Counted from the stretch's first letter, positions 32,343 through 43,035 are shown. The stretch is 64,000 nucleotides of DNA from Lepidodermella squamata (GCA_047495785.1 JBLDXI010000015.1:3472001-3536000), one strand, 5' to 3'. The notes: generated by a model from the sequence alone, not told the origin. A program made the numbers and translations.

Positions 32343-35300
32343 TCACATAGCTTCGTAATAATCGATGCGGCGCTTCGTGTTGCCCTGACGGATCTGCTTC
32401 AGCGTTTTGAACTTGTCGCGGCCCTCGCGCACGTTCTTCTCGTGGATCTTGTCCGCCTCCGTCATTTTTGTCACATCAAACACCAGGCCGAACTCGGCGT
32501 TGATCGCCGACAAACGGTTCTGCACCGCCGCGTCCGAGCCCGCGCGCGGCCCGTCCAAGATCAGCTCGTCGACGTTGCGGCTCTCGCCGTTGCCGTTCGA
32601 CGTCAACTCGTGGCCGTTCGTCGCCGGGTGGCCGCCGGTCGAGTCCGAACCAGACTCCGAACCCGCGTCGTTGATGTGCGCCATGTGACTGCCGTTGTTG
32701 TTATTCACGCTGTGTTGCGGCTCTGGTTGCACCTGTTGTTGCGCCTTAAAAAATCAGAAAAATACCAAATTAATCATACATAAAATTCGAAATAAAAAGC
32801 AAAAAAAATAAAGCAAAATTCCCAGCATAAAAAAGCAAATTGGAAAAGTCCTCCTTAAATTTTTCGTGCAGGTTAAAATTGTCAGATTCCTATTAAACAC
32901 CTGTTCGGAGCTCGCAATTGCAGCTCTATAAGACGCTTCCATGTTATCCTATCAACAATATTTATCGAATTATTTCGCTAATCATACTATTGAGCGCAAG
33001 CAATTTCGCTAGGTAAAGTTTTATAATTTACCAAATAAGATTGGCTTGGACGAACAGATGTTCGTGAAGGCTAGAGAAAACACCAAGCAAACCGTTACCA
33101 AAGCAACCAAGGCAAATTATTTGAAATATTTTACGTACAATAGATTCATCGAGACGATCTCCGTCCACAGCATCGCCCTAATTTAATTGATACAAATTCG
33201 AGGGTACAAATATCCGTAAAATATTGAACGATAATTTAAAAAAAAATGAAGAAATATCGCAAGCGGTTTGTTTGAATAATTTTCGCGCAAGCATTCCTAA
33301 ATACATACAGAGCGAGAGGATGCAGTCGAATAACGACCAGTAGGCTCAGCATTGACCTGTCGAGCCACAGATGGCCTAATCTCATCGTTCTAAATAGATT
33401 TTTTAAGATGGGCTGTTAAATCGGAAATTTTCCGATCAACATACGTGAACTTCAGTTTTGTTGAAAATCGACTGCCGAACCGGCTCGTCAACCGCCCGCG
33501 AAGGCCGGGGAGTGGCCGGCAGGGCTACCTCGTTGCGGATCTGCTCTTTCTCTTTCGGCGCCAAACTACGCCCGGTTTCATTCAACGGCGCAGCGCCGCT
33601 CTGCATTTAAAACGCAGCAGATTAAAAAATAATGAATTATAAAACGCAAGCTATCCGCCTTAAAATACTCGCAAGCCGAAAACTTGCCATGGAAGACCTA
33701 GTAGATAAGCTGCTGCGAGTGCTAACAGAGCTACTGCTCGGCGAAATGTCCTAACGACAGCAATGTTAGATTCATGTTAATGCATGAAATAGGCCTCGGC
33801 TAAAAATGGAGAGAAAATAAACCGAGTGGACAAAAATTTGAAAAAATCCCCCTTAAAACTAGATTGTCCACTCGGTTATTTCCCCTTCAATAAGCCTGGT
33901 TTAAGATTAAATTACTCGTGGTATGGAAGATGTGGTCAAGCGTGGCTGCGATTCCTGATAGTGCAATTATTATTAGTGATCACGCCAATTGTTACGAATA
34001 TGAATATTTACTCTACGGCTGCTCGCTCGGCTACTAACACTTGTACGTCTCGAGTCAACCTGTTTGTTTTCAACAACATGTTTAGAAATTCTAGCCGCAA
34101 GCTTATATTTTCTTCAACAAACTGGTTCTGCGACGACGCGTGGGAAAATTTGCGTCTGATTGGTGTAAACCGTAGACACCCGAGTGGTCTGTCAAAATTG
34201 AGTTAAAATTAGTTGAAAAAATCGATCTGAGTCGAGACGCAAGCAAACGCAAGCATGAGGCCTGTCTCAAACTTGTTCATCCGGAACCGGGGTGACAGTA
34301 GACGCAGAGGACGAGGACGACTTTTTAATAGTAATAATAAATTTCTAAAATAATCCTGAAAAATCGGCCGAAATTTGCCATACCTCTCTTCGCTGCAATT
34401 CGTCGTGCACAACCGAGGCTTTTGGCTTGGGCGCAGTGGGCGGGCCGTTGGAAGACTGCGATCGCTGCGAGCTGGACGAGTGGCGAGGTTCGGGCGCGGT
34501 CGTCACGTGCCGCACGTCTTCGACGGTCGACGTCCGGTTGACGACATTCGACAACTGCTGTTCCTTTTCGCGCTCGCGTTGACGCGCCGCTTCGAGCTCT
34601 TCGTGCAGCCGCTGCACTTCCTCGGCTCGCTGATGCGCGACGAGTTCGCGCTCTTCGGCCTGGCGACGCGCTTCCGCCGCTTCTTCGGCGAGGCGCTGCT
34701 TCTCCTCGACGCTCGACTCGGCCTCGAGGCGAAGCTGCTCGGCGCGCTCACGCAACGCTTCGATTTCTTGCCGCTCCTGGTCGGCCGCTTGCTTTTCTCG
34801 CTCGATAGCCGCCATTCGATGCTCAAGGTCTTGAGTGGCACGCTTGCTCTGTTCGAGTTCTGAAAAATTTAATAAAAATAAATTAAAATAAAATCCTCCT
34901 TAAAAATTATGTAAAAACCCTAAAATTTGAACCTTCTCTAAGCCGTTGTTCTTCAAGAAAAACTTCGCCATCAGGGGAGTGGAAATCCTCCCCGTCAGGC
35001 TTGAGGGTGGATTCACTCGCCGCGTCGTAATTGGCGTTAGCCAGCGTTATCTCCCGGCTTTCAGTCTCGGAACTATCCATAGTGATAATAACAACTACTG
35101 TACTACAATATAGCGCGAGTCTCTATAATATTGATTTGTGCACTCGGAAAAGTTGCATACACGTAGCTGCAAAATGAAAATGACGCTGGTTATTACCTCT
35201 GCGGCGCCGACGCTTCGGAAAGCAGCATGCCATTATTATTCCGGTATTTAAATTGCGAATAAAAAATGATTAGCTACGACCCTAAACCGGATAACTACTA

Positions 35301-38237
35301 CTAGTCAACCGCAGTCCAAGCGGATGACGATGGTCAAGTCACGCAACGTCATACCGGTACAAATTTGTCGTAATAGCATCGACTCATCGGCGTAGTAATA
35401 GTAATAGTCATCTTCTTACCTTGCCTGGCTCGCGACACTTCCTGCTCGTACTCGTTGATTCGGCGACGCAGTTCGTTCTTTTCGCGTTCGGCCGCTTCCA
35501 TCGCTTCTTTGGCCAGGCGCAGCTGTTCCCTAGATTCAAAAATACATTCAGATTAGAACCAAAAATAAACACGCCAGTGCACATTTTTTTAGCCTAATAA
35601 ATTCATAAAATTACGACTGGTCTAAGATTTTTTCAAACGTGTTGACCCATTTTTCTAATTATCAAAATATATAAAATCCGCCTTAATATTAGCTTCGAAG
35701 GCTTTTAACGCACACGAGACATCCTTGAGGTGGGCAGGTTCGGAAATTTGACCCTGAATTTGACATTCCACGCCTAAATCCGGTGTTTTCAAATTTGGTC
35801 CTCGAGCTAACAAATTTTCATAAATAGGATCTTAAACTTGAATTATAAGCTATCTAAAATTTTAAATCGGAGGCCTCTATTTTGCATAGTTATGTGGTAT
35901 ATTGTCATTTTTCACTCATTAACTTATTTTTCAACTTGTTTGATAGAATTTTTAGGGTTAGGGTTAGAGGTGGTTTTTGGGTAATTTCAGAATAAATTTG
36001 TAAAATAGTTTAAAAATGCCCCATAATTATGCACAAATATTCACACCCTTAATTAATTTTCCTTGAAATTAAAAAATGATTTTGATGAAAAAATTGATGA
36101 TTTGACATCAATTTCCTTGGAGCAAAAACTTAAATCTACGAAATTTCTTGCCACCTTGAAAACTCACTTTTGGGATTGTTTGCGCTCTTTCTCTTCCCGA
36201 GCTCGTTGTTTCATCTCTTGGACTTCGATAGTGTCGGCCCGCCGTCTTCGCATGTACAATTCGTGGTTGCCCATGCACAACGCGAGGATGCGCTTGTTAA
36301 CGCGCAGGCGTTCGGCGTAGAAGATGAAATCCGGCGATCGCTTGTCCGTTGGCTTAATCGTAAACTTCCGGTCCGAAAATGAAATGTTGCGAATTTCACT
36401 CCACGGAAAACCAACTGACGGGTTCAGTTTATTGTTTTTCTGATAGATATTAATGCCCATGGCGTCGATGCCGAGCAGCAATTCCGTGTTTTTGCGATTT
36501 TTAATCGGGAAATAATTCACGCCGTACATTTCGAGCTCTTGGGCGATTTTCAAGTACTCCATCATCGCCTCGTCCCGGTCCATGCCGTGATGCTCCGCCC
36601 AGAATTTGTGCAGTTTCGCGACGAATTGCTCCGGTGCCATTTGGTACTGCTCGATGACGCGTTTCGGTAGGAAACGCTCAGGCGCGATGGGCCTTTCGGC
36701 GACTGAGCGAGGGTCGAAGTCGCCGCGGAGTGCTTGGGCGGCGAGGGAGGCCAACAAAATGGCGGTTTCAGGCGGGCAGAACACTTCATCACTGACTATA
36801 GACTCCATGACTTGGAGGAAAAACAAGCGTTGAGTAACTTCCATAATCAACTCATCGGCAACATCTTCCGGGTAAAATTTGACACGAAAACGAAATTTGA
36901 AGGGCGTTTCTTTCTTCAGGTCGTGGCTGAGGACTTTCTTGTTGAGTTTGAGCCAACCGTCGTCGTTTTTCCGGTCTTCGTACTTGAGGCCGAAGAACCA
37001 CACCTCGCGGAGGCCGATCATTTTGGCGACCTGGTCGAAGAGTTGGCGACCGGTGGTGCTTGGCTGGATCGAGAACTCCAATTCGGCGTCCATCGTCGTG
37101 ACGAGGACGTTGACCTGGCGGGCGGACATTTTTCAACACGAAAAATCAGTGACAGAGTAATAGAATTTAAAATAACACAAAAACTAGTCTGAAACAGCAA
37201 CGTGATGATGACGCCATTAAAACGACGCTATTAATTTGCAAGCCAACACAATTTCAGTATATGGGCGCGTAAAGCAAATATACGAGCTCGCGTGTCACCC
37301 CCTCCTATCCACCTTAATGGTGATGGGCAGGCTCATCTTCGCCCCGCTCACAATAAACAACACCGGTGCGAAATTTCACGGCCAATAAAGTTCGCACAGC
37401 ATTGTATGTATGTGTGTGATAAAGGCGCGAGTCGCTGAAATTTTCTTCCGAACAACGCGCCGTGACCGCCTTGAAACAATGGCGCGAGGCCAAACCGTCG
37501 AAGCAATAATAACAATAATAATAATATAGTAGTAATCCGGAAGTGCAGGCGCGATGCGCATTTCACCTCCCAGCTATTACTACAACGTGAGCAAGCGTCT
37601 TCCCGTCTACACAAAAACGGGGCCGCATAATAATTAGTAGTGGCGATGATGAGCTAAGCGGCGCACGTATTTTAGCATAAAAATTCAACAAGCAAAGAGC
37701 ACTGTAAAAATTCCACCTTAATAAAATCGTAATCTTAACAAAATGCAAATAAAGTGTAAACACAACTCTACTACAACTACTGCTCCACTTCAGTCAAGAA
37801 ACGAATTCATTGCTAGTGAAGCATGAAAAAACCGACAAGCGATATGAGAGAAAAATATATCGCCGTTATTAATAGCCGAATATAAATTTTTCAGCGTCCG
37901 ACACACCTACTCTCGGACCGGCAACTATTACTGCCCGATTTTCGGGTTTGCGATAAGACCGCCGCCCCCTCTCCCAACAAAATACATCTAGTGCATTGCG
38001 GCTCGTGTGAAATTAACGACATACACTAGCGACCAGTCGGTTTCGTATTTCACACCAACACGCCGGTAAAACATGCGTTTATTGTTTATTAACACAAGTG
38101 GAGAGAACCCAATACACTATCCGCCCCTTTTTCGCCCAAGATAAGACTGGTCATGCTTCTCTACCAAGAAATTGCGTCTCAGTGGCAACGGCTACTAATT
38201 GCAAAAAAAAAGCATCACTCACCTGCTTTCGCGACAT
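32343..38237 (-). CDS. Ezrin/radixin/moesin (ERM) protein
   Basis: Core exons 38223-38237 (MSRKQ), 37114-36168, 35529-35420, 34859-34384 and 32744-32343 join in frame to 649 residues. Two extra phase-0 exons (33600-33445, 32948-32901) may also be included. Residues 1-300 are a FERM domain ([45 protein letters not shown]). A charged coiled-coil middle and a PTAPKP segment follow. The end, [20 protein letters not shown] then RRIDYYEAM, is the C-ERMAD actin-binding tail with the regulatory Thr in [12 protein letters not shown] proteins link cortical actin to membrane proteins. The FERM exon also has its own ATG (MSARQ, 37129), giving a second start. Merlin is excluded by the intact actin-binding tail. 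Confidence 0.95.
32901..32948 (-). CDS. Candidate 16-residue ERM cassette exon
   Basis: Between GTTGATAG| and |GTGTTT lies a 48-bp frame encoding [16 protein letters not shown]. Both ends are phase 0, matching the junction between ERM exons 34859-34384 and 32744-32343. It contains an ATG and could instead be an alternative first exon. Support is sequence only. Confidence 0.35.
33445..33600 (-). CDS. Candidate 52-residue ERM cassette exon
   Basis: A GC-rich 156-bp frame between ATGCAG| and CAC|GTATGT encodes [20 protein letters not shown], then [20 protein letters not shown] and [12 protein letters not shown]. Both ends are phase 0, so it can be included or skipped without a frameshift. It would lie between the coiled coil and the C-ERMAD. 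The base composition stands out from the surrounding intron, which favours a real exon. Confidence 0.6.
34933..35080 (-). CDS. Alternative ERM exon (ATG-containing, would bypass FERM)
   Basis: The 148-bp frame starts [20 protein letters not shown] and ends [11 protein letters not shown] with donor GAAG|GTTCAA at phase 1. That matches the acceptor phase of the next ERM exon (34859-34384), exactly as the exon at 35529-35420 does. As a first exon it would give a protein lacking the FERM domain but keeping the coiled coil and C-ERMAD. As a cassette it could follow exon 35529-35420, because in-frame AG acceptors lie just upstream of the ATG. Confidence 0.65.
35952..35969. repeat. Telomere-like (TTAGGG)n fragment in an ERM intron
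   Basis: The plus strand reads TTAGGGTTAGGGTTAGAG, about three TTAGGG-type units within the intron 35530-36167. Confidence 0.7.
37130..38222. other. ERM intron 1 / candidate internal promoter region
   Basis: This region separates the MSRKQ exon from the FERM exon. It should hold the promoter for the alternative MSARQ start at 37129. It has two exact copies of the TCCNCCTTAA motif (37308, 37712). I see no other coding exon. Confidence 0.5.
38223..38237 (-). CDS. Alternative ERM first coding exon (MSRKQ)
   Basis: ATGTCGCGAAAGCAG|GTGAGT encodes MSRKQ and ends in a strong donor at phase 0. Splicing to the acceptor GCCCGCCAG|GTC at 37115 gives [14 protein letters not shown]. The alternative start at 37129 gives [14 protein letters not shown]. 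Paired N-termini are known for C. elegans erm-1. Confidence 0.7.
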
Positions 38238-38510
38238 CTTCGTTTGGCACTCAGCAAGCAATCAGTATTTAAGTTTTTAAAAAACCTAATTAAGAAAACA
38301 AATTCAATATTATAATCAATTATTCTGCTCTATGATCAGACAAGAACAAGTCAAAAGAATTACAAAAGACACATTGATCTACAAGCGATAGATTTATAAC
38401 ACAACATTTTGTGAGCGATTGAAATCTTCTGTTTGAGAGAAAGAATCGTCGTCGTAGCGGGCATCGGAAAACATGGAATAAAAGTTGCGTAGTGATATTG
38501 CACAGGACGC

Positions 38511-38750
38511 TCAATCTTTCTTGAGCTCGACCACAGGTGTCATTTCTTCGCGCCAAGCCTTCCGAACGAACATAAATAGCACGATGTGGACGGCGAATAC
38601 AGCTACTCCAGCAGCATAAATAGAGTTATTCACTCCATTCGGATACCAATCATCGAAGACGAAGTTCTTCGAGACGAAAAAACTGACCAAAGGAAAAGTC
38701 ATCATCAAAATAGAGTATTTGACGAGGGTTGCAACGTAGGTCTCGACCAT
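38511..38750 (-). CDS. VMA21: VMA21, V-ATPase assembly chaperone
   Basis: Single exon of 79 residues. Two membrane segments (YSILMMTFPLVSFFVSKNFV and IYAAGVAVFAVHIVLFMFV) flank a short lumenal loop (FDDWYPNGVNNS). The AAxVAVxAVHxVLxxFV pattern of segment 2 is characteristic of VMA21. The tail ends in ELKKD, which resembles the lysine-type ER retrieval signals of the family. VMA21 acts in the ER in assembly of the V0 sector. The human protein is 101 residues. An acceptor-like CATAG lies 15 bp upstream of the ATG. ROGDI, also linked to V-ATPase (RAVE complex), is the next recognised gene but on the other strand. Confidence 0.88.
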   Translation of the reverse strand: MVETYVATLVKYSILMMTFPLVSFFVSKNFVFDDWYPNGVNNSIYAAGVAVFAVHIVLFMFVRKAWREEMTPVVELKKD

Positions 38751-38873
38751 TTTTCCGATTAAAATCTATGAAATTCCATAACAATAGAACAAATAAAAAA
38801 AGAAATTTGTATCATAACAACCGCAATATCATTGAACAGTCCGTAATCAAAAACAAATTCCGCAGCTCATCCA

Positions 38874-39034
38874 TGTCAAGTGAAAAGCATTCTGGCAATA
38901 ATTTAAACGCAAAAATACACGAGATGATGCGCCAGCTGCCAAGGCCTCGTTTTCACCAACTCCGCGCATTTGAATTTGATTCACGTAACGTGGAAAGCGC
39001 ATTCAGATTAGCGCAACGATACATAACACGAGGT
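38874..39034 (+). CDS. Candidate first exon of a small unrecognised gene
   Basis: ATG at 38874 follows ATTCCGCAG with a 7-bp spacer, the arrangement seen at other starts in this window. The frame MSSEKHSGNNLNAKIHEMMR, then QLPRPRFHQLRAFEFDSRNV, runs to CGAG|GTAATT, a possible donor at phase 1. A candidate next exon after TTGTGCAG near 39210 would add only GLIAHIA and a stop. It could be a small basic, perhaps mitochondrial, protein divergent from VMA21. I recognise no family. It could also be chance. Confidence 0.35.
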
Positions 39035-40990
39035 AATTAGTCCGGAGATCCTAACTCAATTTTAAGCTCGTATCAAACGCCTGATCTCTCGCTGGTCTGA
39101 AAAACTATAAAGCGCGCTTTCAGAACGACACTTCACATGACAATTGTGTTACAAATTTGAGGTTAATCCGGACATTGAGAAACAATAAGATGACTTTTGC
39201 CATTGTGCAGGTCTAATTGCGCATATCGCTTGATCTTGGCAAATGAAAGGGGATAATAATGACGTTATGCATTAAACAGAACCAATACGGATTGACCACT
39301 GAATATTAATCAGACCAGCTGCTAAATGCAATACGGAAAGTAATCATTGAAACCGACTCTAATAATGGCACAAGAAAAATCAGTGATCATATGTAAGTAC
39401 TGCATATGATTATAAAAAGCCAAGCTGTGAACTGGATTTCACGGCAGACGTTTTTTTAGGAGATGACTCAAATAAATGGTAGAAAGTAGAAATAATTCAA
39501 TCAACACTCAAAGATACAAGGCCGTTTCAAAGCAAATACTTTTTCAGCACTGGACCATTCATCTGTCGCCTAGCTCATTAAAAAAATATTCCATGGCATG
39601 GATGTATTGGTTAACCATTGGAAACGCAAACCCCCCTAAATCGAAAAGTTAACTGAAACATGGTAAATAAAATTATAAACGATAAAAAGCAATTTCTAAG
39701 CGGACTACAATATGATTTATGATGTACGCCATCTCGATCACCCGCATTTAAACCAAGTTATAATAACTCATCTCCTGTTAGCTAACACTTCACTCTTCAC
39801 ATTAGTTCAGCAGAACTGCTATCAGTGTCTAGCGAGGCTCATGACTCAATACGAGAACTTCATTTTCGAAGGCCATCTCAATCATCGCCGCTCAAAAAAC
39901 TTATTAATGCACTATATTGCGCACCACCGAGGCAGTGTCGTAAATAGAGGGTAGAAGGTTTTCGTTTCTAAATCCGGTCTTCTCCTCCCAAAGGGTAATA
40001 GTCGCCATGCCGTGTACAAAAGGGGACTTTTCCGCTTTTTCCAAGAGCACGCATCTTCAAACAAAGCCGGTTGCCAAGACCCAAGACATGCATGACTACG
40101 ATTTACGATTTCCCCCTTTCCTCGCCCACAGTGATACAGAGCTAAGGAGGCAAAATTGCGAGGCGGCTCTCAATTCTAGCTTTTCCTAGCTCCTGGAACC
40201 TGGAACTTCATAATTTAGGGTCTGCATTCTGCATCTTCAGAGCCTCATGGCCCTAGGTCTGAAACTGAACACAATTTGTCATTATTAACACTTCAAGAGC
40301 TGTCTCCGCTCCAGTGGGCGCAGAGATGGGCCTGGTGAGTCCTGGCGGCACTCAGTAGCAACAAACAACGACAGAAATCAAAATCTATTTACGGCTGTTG
40401 ATCTGGCATCGCGGAAATAAGAATGAGGCGATGCAATCCCGTTTACTGTAGAACGAATGAGGTTGCTACCGGTAGTTTTTCGTAACAACTAGCGACAATA
40501 TGTCATTCAGTGAAGAAGGATTATCTGCGATCTGCGATGCGACAAAATTTGAACGCAAGAATACTTATTGAAAAGCCCGTTAAGCAATGCGATTGCCGGG
40601 TGGAAAAAGATCGAGGACAGGCCAACGGAGCCAACGGCCGCTTCGAGAAAACCGACTCTTGACTGGAAGCAAACAAGCAACGCGCGAACTTTTTTAAAAT
40701 TTTTGCAAGACAATAATTATTGTATTGTCAAACACATAATATGGCGCATTTTTATTTCTGATTACTAGTAATTCATATTCAAGGTCTTTTGCGTCATCTT
40801 GGGCGGGCAAACATTTTTTTTGGGCCACATTTCTCGTTTGAAGATGAAGTCCTTTTCATTGAGCTGCTGAGTCGTTTCCTGTTTGCTGCCGGCCTTCAAG
40901 TGTGGGACTAATTTTGAGTGTGATTTGCTCATCGATGACAAAGTACTGAGGAATTGCTCTATTGAATTCATTCGCCACGAATCTCGTGAT
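39035..40990. other. Intergenic region before ROGDI
   Basis: About 2 kb. No coding exon, RNA gene or repeat is recognised apart from the possible short second exon near 39211 of the candidate gene at 38874. It should contain the promoter of the ROGDI-NFU1-FRS2 cluster. Confidence 0.55.
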
Positions 40991-41006
40991 TCAGTCACCG
41001 TCGAAG

Positions 41007-41963
41007 ATGAACTATACCGAGGGCGTCAATGCTGAAGTTCGGGCTTTATTACAACTGCATCTTCCAGCAGCGCTAAATGAGTTGGAGAATTACATTCTGG
41101 AAACATGCCGGTATTTTGATGTAAAAATACCGGGCCTTAGCGGCTCCGACATGATACACCGCCAAGCGCCGGTTTATTTGCAAGGTCAGCAAAATCAATC
41201 GCATTGTTCCGTCAAATGTGACGGAGTTCTTTTTGGCGCCGAGCTATCCGAAGCCAAAATAACAATTCAGCTTCCAAGGACAGGGAAATCGGCTACTCTT
41301 GCTACCTACCACACAACGATATCTCACGATAGCCCTTATAGGCTGGAGCAACTTCAGGATGCTGGTAATTATATTGCGTCAGCTCTTGCTATTATTCGTT
41401 CTCGGGACCGTTGTCCGAATATTTCCGGAATAACATCGAAGACGACTGGTGTAATAATCACAAGCTCGTCAGTTAGTCCGCCACTATTCGCTTCGTTGGC
41501 TGATGCTTCGGCATTCCTAAACAAGATTCTTCAGTTGTTAATGCGAGGCTTGAACACACTTTGCGCTCCTCCTAACATGCGTCTTACTTCTACTGGCCTA
41601 GTCTCATTAAAGTCGAAGCCTTTAAACCCCCCATTGCCGGATGATTTATGTATTTCATTTCACATTCAAACGGAGAAGTTGGTTCTTACTCTTTATCAAA
41701 TTCCTAGCGCTGTCGTAGCGCAGGCTTTGGCAAGTCAGCAGCGTAAGAATGCAATGGCCATGCAGGCACTACCTCAACCTGTACCAATCGCACCTTCCAT
41801 TCGTCTTCATGTCGATACATCCGTGCCGCATTTGGAACGGCTCATCGCGGAATACAGGCGCGCTGTTGCCGCCTGCCATTCTCTCGTTGATAAAGTTTCT
41901 ATCCTTAGTCAATATACCGACGGAGTGGCAGAAGTGACTCAGTCAGAAATCGTCGCTATGTAA
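41007..41963 (+). CDS. ROGDI: ROGDI homologue (RAVE/V-ATPase regulator)
   Basis: Single exon of 318 residues. The start is the ATG at 41007, 12 bp after the acceptor-like GATTCAG; no upstream in-frame ATG exists. ROGDI landmarks are FGAELSEAKITIQLPRTGK, then YRLEQLQDAGNYIASALAII and RSRD, a leucine-rich helix (FLNKILQLLMRGLNTLCAPP), LPDDLCISFHIQTEKLVLTL and the closing SLVDKVSILSQYTD. In human ROGDI (287 residues) mutations cause Kohlschutter-Tonz syndrome. The protein belongs to a RAVE-like complex that regulates V-ATPase assembly. A Ser/Thr-rich insert (SKTTGVIITSSSVSPP) makes this copy longer. It is the first gene of a tight plus-strand cluster with NFU1 325 bp downstream. Confidence 0.85.
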   Translation: MNYTEGVNAEVRALLQLHLPAALNELENYILETCRYFDVKIPGLSGSDMIHRQAPVYLQGQQNQSHCSVKCDGVLFGAELSEAKITIQLPRTGKSATLATYHTTISHDSPYRLEQLQDAGNYIASALAIIRSRDRCPNISGITSKTTGVIITSSSVSPPLFASLADASAFLNKILQLLMRGLNTLCAPPNMRLTSTGLVSLKSKPLNPPLPDDLCISFHIQTEKLVLTLYQIPSAVVAQALASQQRKNAMAMQALPQPVPIAPSIRLHVDTSVPHLERLIAEYRRAVAACHSLVDKVSILSQYTDGVAEVTQSEIVAM

Positions 41964-42288
41964 TATTGAGTGATACACTGATTTTGCTTTCTCTATTCGG
42001 TGTCCTTTTTCCCCGAGTCTTGATTGTGACCATTGGTACTGATAGCTACTCATTTGATATCGACGGGATTGACAACATATGTATCACTCCATGTACAAAT
42101 AAATTTTAATTTCAAGCTCTCAGTTGAAATCCGCAAATGTGAACTGTAATGTCTTTGCAATTTCCATTGCATGAATTAACCTTGTCAAGTGCAATTTTCG
42201 CGACGTTTTATTTTGAACTGCCGTAAATATTAAAAAACAGTCGATCTATATTGTTTTATTTTTAAACTATAGGAAGTTTATTATCAAG

Positions 42289-43035
42289 ATGTTGCGACTA
42301 AACGCACTATCTCGATCTGGCAAGTCCTTATTCTCGCTGCTTCGCCGAAATATGTTTGTCCAGGTTCAAGACACCCCGAATCCGAATAGCCTGAAGTTCT
42401 TGCCTGGCACTAAAATTTTGGAATCGGCAAAGACCATCAATTTCCCAGATATAAAAGCGGCAAGGAGTTCTCCTCTTGCAAAGCGTATCTTTCAAGTTGA
42501 CGGCGTGACAGGAGTTTTTCTCAGCCAAGATTATGTTACGGTAACGAAAGACGATGACTCTGAATGGAACGTTATCAAGCCTCAAATTTTCGCTACGATA
42601 ATGGATCATTTCAGCAGCAATACTCCCGCCGTTCTCGAAAAGGAAGAAGAAGTCAAAGCGCATCCTCAGAGTGACGACCCCGTCGTAGAAATGATTTTAG
42701 AACTCCTCGACACTAGAATTCGACCAACTGTTCAAGAAGATGGTGGCGATATTGAATTCGAAGAGTGGGATGCCGATAACGGAATAGTCAGACTTCGCCT
42801 CCAAGGCGCATGTACCGGTTGCCCGTCATCATTAGTCACGCTGAAAAGCGGCATCGAACAAATGTTGAAATTCTATATCCCGGAGGTTAAAAGCGTCGAA
42901 CAGGTCGCTGCTGATGCTGATAAGCCAGCAATTAAAGACAAAGAAGGCAATGTGAAAAAACATCCAATTGATGAAGAGTTTGAAAAACTCGAGCAAAATA
43001 TTCGCGTGAGACATAATCCACAGAGCAGCGATTAA
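42289..43035 (+). CDS. NFU1: NFU1 mitochondrial iron-sulfur cluster scaffold
   Basis: Single exon of 248 residues (human 254). A basic N-terminus (MLRLNALSRSGKSLFSLLRR) fits a mitochondrial presequence. The Nfu N-terminal domain follows (VQVQDTPNPNSLKFLPGTKI; FQVDGVTGVFLSQDYVTVTK). The C-terminal NifU domain (RPTVQEDGGDIEFEEW; LQGACTGCPSSLVTLKSGIE) has the CxxC cluster ligands C175 and C178. NFU1 delivers 4Fe-4S clusters to lipoate synthase and complex II in the matrix. An extra charged tail (about 30 residues after EVKSVEQV) is present. The ATG lies 16 bp after AAACTATAG, an acceptor-like site. FRS2-like starts only 72 bp after its stop. Confidence 0.97.
   Translation: MLRLNALSRSGKSLFSLLRRNMFVQVQDTPNPNSLKFLPGTKILESAKTINFPDIKAARSSPLAKRIFQVDGVTGVFLSQDYVTVTKDDDSEWNVIKPQIFATIMDHFSSNTPAVLEKEEEVKAHPQSDDPVVEMILELLDTRIRPTVQEDGGDIEFEEWDADNGIVRLRLQGACTGCPSSLVTLKSGIEQMLKFYIPEVKSVEQVAADADKPAIKDKEGNVKKHPIDEEFEKLEQNIRVRHNPQSSD

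Larger units (their letters stand above)
12540..37721. repeat. Dispersed 10-bp motif TCCNCCTTAA / TTAAGGNGGA, 14 exact copies
   Basis: Exact copies start at 12540, 14200, 20009, 20272, 22321, 25666, 29326, 32849, 33654, 33847, 34894, 35677, 37308 and 37712. They occur in both orientations, and often extend to AAAATCCNCCTTAAWA. All but those at 20009 and 25666 (coding) and 12540 (crossing an exon end) are non-coding, mostly intronic. One-mismatch copies occur at about 1468, 20722, 27605, 28142 and 45524. Nine fixed bases predict roughly 0.5 copies in both strands of 64 kb at equal base frequencies. The function is unknown. Confidence 0.7.

Noticed and set aside
33826-34206. Plus-strand open frame of 126 codons inside the ERM intron
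   Set aside because: No domain, no acceptor or donor context, and antisense to a well-supported gene; it also contains a copy of the dispersed 10-mer.
40962-41006. Upstream extension of ROGDI (NSFATNLVIQSPSK)
   Set aside because: It would need a TTG start and crosses an acceptor-like CAG; the ATG at 41007 is the natural start.
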